DNA of 12,759 nt from the NCBI GenBank assembly GCA_003483345.1, contig DMWH01000122.1:22034-34792 (forward strand), given 5' to 3'. The stretch is from Clostridiales bacterium. GTDB lineage: Bacteria > Bacillota > Clostridia > Tissierellales > Sedimentibacteraceae. The translations under genes and the position numbers were made by a program. This document shows positions 12,631-12,759 of the stretch, in pieces; positions within the stretch are counted from its first letter, which is position 1, and each line of letters starts with the position of its first letter. Below the pieces are notes generated by a model, which worked only from the letters and a program-made list of their open reading frames with translations, made no database searches and was not told the DNA's origin.

Positions 12631-12759
12631 ATGAGTGGTCCACAGTTTTTTGAAACAAGAATGGGAAGAATTTTTTTTGAACACCATGTTCCGAATATAA
12701 ATAGAGCTTTGGAAAGCATTTCAAAGTCATTGGAACAAGTCAACTACCCACCACTTAGT
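12631..12759 (+). CDS. Small protein of unknown function, 3' end outside window
   Basis: The frame from ATG 12631 (AAGGAGG upstream) is open to the window edge, 43 codons. It begins MSGPQFFETRMGRIFFEHHV and continues PNINRALESISKSLEQ. The pattern 'QFFET.MGR.F(F/Y)E...P.I..ALE.I...LE' is reminiscent of short clostridial proteins, often under 70 residues, found in accessory and phage-derived DNA; this is recollection, not a search. It has a full promoter, leader hairpin and ribosome site. The role is unknown. Confidence 0.65.
   Translation, partial: MSGPQFFETRMGRIFFEHHVPNINRALESISKSLEQVNYPPLS

Noticed and set aside
1..12759. Integron, prophage or CRISPR array
   Set aside because: No integrase, attC-like repeat, spacer array, or phage structural genes seen; genes face both ways with individual promoters.

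Overview
This is an AT-rich window of low-GC Firmicutes type, most likely Clostridia. That placement rests on the base composition, strong AGGAGG-type ribosome sites, short hairpin-plus-T-run terminators, a lipoprotein of Gram-positive style and products of kinds common in clostridial accessory DNA. No rRNA, tRNA, CRISPR array, transposase, integrase or phage structural gene was seen. I read it as an accessory (island-like) region made mostly of single-gene units on both strands.

Layout: (a) 1-570, minus strand: two small genes with a shared N-terminal module; the second is frameshifted in an A8 run and ends in a membrane segment. (b) 667-1969, minus: a lipoprotein and a beta-class N6/N4 DNA methyltransferase. 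(c) 2144-2662: divergent small genes, one per strand. (d) 2717-5163, plus: a broken small gene, a secreted M14 zinc carboxypeptidase split by a one-base frameshift, and an unknown 183-aa protein. (e) 5246-5737: two facing, truncated genes, one of them the N-terminal part of a PD-(D/E)xK nuclease. (f) 5824-6683: a tiny basic ORF and a divergent family-1 uracil-DNA glycosylase. (g) 6813-7433, plus: an unknown 206-aa protein. (h) 7497-10509, minus: an operon of two paralogous EcoRI-type adenine methyltransferases and a DUF262-HNH nuclease, with a small HTH regulator gene diverging at 10795. (i) 11081-12759, plus: a decayed unit, a long gene interrupted by an in-frame TGA, and the start of a further small gene.

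The most striking signal is regulatory. Eleven promoters on both strands share GGAATA, a spacer of exactly 16 nt, and CGTATTAT/CGTAATAT. This is not the housekeeping pattern. It resembles promoters of ECF-type sigma factors in its CGTA -10 box and 16-nt spacer, though GGAATA is unlike the usual GAAAC -35; a forespore sigma is a weaker alternative. The genes behind these promoters are functionally unrelated and many sit in compact promoter-leader-ORF-terminator units, so the window looks like a cassette-like accessory region under one alternative sigma. Three of the leaders also carry a GGAG plus short hairpin whose stem changes in a pairing-preserving way.

The restriction-modification-like operon and its divergent HTH gene lack this promoter and look like a separately acquired module. 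Several genes are interrupted (A8 frameshift, 2795-3017, M14 peptidase, 5313/5386 pair, in-frame TGA at 11473). This points either to decay of accessory genes or to sequence errors; the reads would decide.
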